Part shown: positions 61,601-64,000 of the stretch, in pieces
Layout of the letters: each line of letters begins with the position of its first letter
Position numbering within the stretch: the stretch's first letter is position 1
DNA from: Scleroderma bovista
Lineage: Eukaryota; Basidiomycota; Agaricomycetes; Boletales; Sclerodermataceae
Length of the DNA: 64,000 nt
Direction: 5' to 3'
NCBI GenBank assembly: GCA_037178675.1
Contig: JAYMGJ010000385.1
Span: forward strand, 115,506 to 179,505
Notes under the pieces: model-generated
The model's input: the letters and a program-made list of their open reading frames with translations, nothing else
Database searches by the model: none
Told to the model about the DNA's origin: nothing
Position numbers and translations under genes: made by a program

Positions 61601-64000
61601 CAGATCATCCACAAAATGGTCGTGCAGAAAGGTTCAATCGGACCTTACTCGAGAAAGAAGAAACCATGTGTCATGCAGTGTGTCTACCGAAGAATCTTTG
61701 GAACTTCGCTCTGGACACTGCAGTCCATGTCTATAACAGGACACCAATGCGCCGCATAGGATGGAAGACACCAGTTGAACTCCTGTTCAACAAGAAACCT
61801 GATATATCCTATCTTCGAGTATTCGGATGTCTTGCTTATGTCCACATTCCAAAGGACAAGCGAAAAGACAAACTTACTCCGAAAGCTGAAGAGATGATAT
61901 TCCTTGGTTATGAACCAGGAACAAAGGGTTACCGCTTCTTGCGGAACAACAGATCAATATATGTGGAAACAACAGCCACATTCATTGAAAACTTATTCCC
62001 AAATTGTCCCGAAGAAAAGTTGAAAAAGAAAATCGATATACCTGAACCAATTCATCCTTCTGAAGAAGAAGCATCAGGTAACAACGATGAAAATAATCAC
62101 CAACCTCCACCCGACGATCTGGAATTTCCACCCATTGACCCATATCAATCAAATGAGAGTCATGCAAGAGGTGATTCCAAAAATGACACCACAAAGCCAC
62201 AAGGTCCAACCCAACGCCCCCCTAAACCTACAGTAGAGGAAGTCGCTGACAACGACTCACAAGTTCCTCAGGGAGGTCAAACAAGTTCTGATAACTGACG
62301 TCCGGAAGAAGATCTTGGATACGTATTCAATAGACGAACTCAATCCTGGGAACGCCCTCAAGAGGCACCACGTCCCAGAGAAGAAGAGTTCTTCTACTTT
62401 GATCAAGAAGCCCGAGATACTCCGATTCCAGATTTTAGGATTCCTAACGTACCTAATCCAATCCGTCGCAATCCTCCTCGAGTTCGTAATCCACCTCTGA
62501 GACCAGATAATGTCTATGGTCAGAGAAATCCTGTGGATATAGAACGAGAAATTGCAAGAGAACGAGATTGGACTAGAACAGTCTTAGGAAGAGGAGTTCC
62601 TACTATTCCTCAAACAGAACCTATGGTCGAAACAAGACCAAATCCTCCTGCACCTGCAGAACCTCAAGAGGTCCCCGTCGCTGTTCCATTACCATCAATG
62701 GATGAAGACGAGAATGAAATGGAAGACGTCACAGTTCCAAACACTGATGTTGACACTATGATTCAACTAGGTCAACACTATATTCTCAACTACATCATGA
62801 AGCAGGCAGCAAAGCCGCTCAAGGGTATTCCTTATCACTTCAAGGATATTCGCAACTATCCATTGGATGAACAGAAGAAATGGGAACAGGCATGCAAGGA
62901 AGAAATCAAGATAGACATGTATGGACTTTGGTGGATTGTCCGCCAGATCGAAAACCTGTCAAATGTCGCTGGGTATTCGCGAAGAAATCCGATGGAAGAT
63001 TTAAAGCCCGCTTGGTTGCGAAAGGCTTTTCACAAATCTATGGTGAAGACTATGACGAAACCTTCTCACCGGTCACACGCTTTGAGACAGTACGACTGCT
63101 CTTGGCTTATGCATGTCGAAACGACTGGGAAATTGAAAGTCTTGATGTCAAGACTGCCTTCTTATATGGGCGACTCAATGAAGAAATCTACATGGAGCAA
63201 CCCAAAGGATTTAAAGTACCAGGTTCAAGTAACAAGGTCTATCGTCTATTGCGCGCTCTCTATGGCCTGAAGCAAGCCGCACTAGCATGGAACAAAGAGC
63301 TACACAAATCGCTCCTAAAGCTCAACTTCAAATGTTCCAAAGCAGATCCTGGAGTATATATCTACCAAGATAAATCAGGCATCATGCTGTTCATCGTCTA
63401 CATCGATGATGGACTTCTTATGTCAAATTCTGCCAACCTTCTCAAGAAGAAGAAAACCGCATTCCTAAACATATGGGAAGCTCGTGACATGGGTCCAGTA
63501 CAAGAGTACCTTGGATTCCAAATCACTTGTAATCGCGTTAAACGCTCAATGGTTTTACACCAACACCCCTACGTATTGAAAGTACTCAAACGCTTTCAAA
63601 TGGAGAACGTCAAACACGTCCGCACACCTTTACCTGCTGGGTATCAACCATCTACAGCACCAAAGAACTACAATGCAAGTCCAACAACAAGGCAACGGTA
63701 TCAATCTGTTATAGGATCACTCCTATTTGTTATGCTTGGCACGCGTCCGGACATTGCCTTTGCCGTAATCAAAATGTCACAATTTATGGCAAATCCTACC
63801 GAAGAACACCTCTCAAAGGCACTTCACATAGTGAAGTATTTGGGTTCAACTCCAAATCTTGCACTTCATTTTACAGGAGGAGCTTCATCATTGGATTGCT
63901 ATTCAGACTCTGACTGGGCAGGCGATAGTGAAACAAGACGTTCAACTAGCGGTTATGCTATCTTTCTTGGCAATGACTTGGTTAGCTGGCGATCTCGCTG
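58688..64000 (+). mobile_element. Ty1/Copia retrotransposon, 3' end beyond the window
   Basis: The gag ATG is at 58688. After removing the solo LTR (58743-59423) and one target copy, gag is in frame with 59429 onward. Order: gag with a CKKC..H knuckle near 60072, protease WLMDSGATNHST (about 60670), GAG-pre-integrase LWHSRLGHPN, integrase with catalytic blocks VHCDLVEF, RSDRGGEF and GRAERFN, reverse transcriptase with YIDD (about 63400) and RNase H beginning YSDSDWAGD (about 63900). This domain order (integrase before RT) defines Copia. Two lesions are seen in the polyprotein: an in-frame TGA at 62296 and a 1-nt frameshift near 62945; the frame is then open to the window end. Its own 5' LTR was not identified. 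Confidence 0.92.
58743..59423. mobile_element. Solo LTR inserted in the Copia gag
   Basis: 681 bp beginning TGTCACGACC and ending GGTTCTAACA (TG...CA ends), flanked by the 5-bp direct repeat CGCAT at 58738-58742 and 59424-59428. It contains a TATATA-type element near 58880. Deleting it and one CGCAT restores a continuous gag reading frame into WKSAMKLLLQVMGVW, which proves insertion. No internal retrotransposon genes are present, so an element likely recombined between its LTRs. Confidence 0.9.

Overview
This window looks like nuclear DNA of a mushroom-forming basidiomycete (Agaricomycetes). Most genes are split by GT-AG introns of about 47-75 nt with CTRAY-like branch points. The gene families fit that group: HET-domain proteins, a class I hydrophobin with all eight cysteines, a Kei1 sphingolipid-synthase subunit, a divergent intron-containing H3/H4 pair, Agaricomycete-type kinases, and abundant retrotransposon and DNA-transposon debris. 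No convincing tRNA or rRNA gene was seen.

Layout. (1) 1-6.2 kb: two direct copies of a HET-domain gene, the first broken and cut by the window edge, the second intact, plus small flanking duplicates. (2) 7.0-7.5 kb: hydrophobin. (3) 9.7-12.5 kb: a putative TIR-bounded element with a kinase-like exon, a tandem duplication and a GAC/CCA-rich repeat tract. (4) 12.5-14.8 kb: protein kinase fused to a seven-repeat WD40 domain. (5) 16.5-37.7 kb: the gene-dense core, with a hypothetical protein, an F-box protein, a SIR2 sirtuin, Kei1, histones H3 and H4, a Nup85-like nucleoporin, a small Cys-rich protein, an Rgd1-like F-BAR/RhoGAP and a large kinase-domain protein. (6) 38-44 kb: decayed material, including a RhoGAP gene fragment, a wax-synthase-like acyltransferase gene, a dynamin-like fragment and a cyclin C pseudogene. 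(7) 45.6-48.2 kb: a third, inverted and broken HET copy. (8) 49.3-64 kb: a transposon-rich block with a PIF/Harbinger-like gene pair, a 5.6-kb near-perfect palindrome enclosing a dynamin-like GTPase fragment, and a Ty1/Copia element whose gag is split by a solo LTR with a 5-bp target duplication and which runs off the window.

How parts relate. The core genes are housekeeping and show no sign of a pathway cluster, apart from the H3-H4 pair sharing one 229-bp promoter. The flanks are a recombination-prone shell: HET copies, their 3' flanks, cyclin C 3' flank and dynamin-like pieces recur on both sides of the core in opposite orientation, suggesting old inverted segmental duplications. The most unusual structure is the palindrome at 51.9-57.5 kb. 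Two arms of about 2.35 kb, collinear without indels over the 1.8 kb checked, point outward, and each has its own TATA box, polyadenylation signal and 165-codon ORF. Between them lies an internal fragment of a dynamin-like GTPase gene.

All product names rest on reading translated sequence and recalling families; no database search was run. Splice sites were placed by hand using GT/AG, phase and family continuity.
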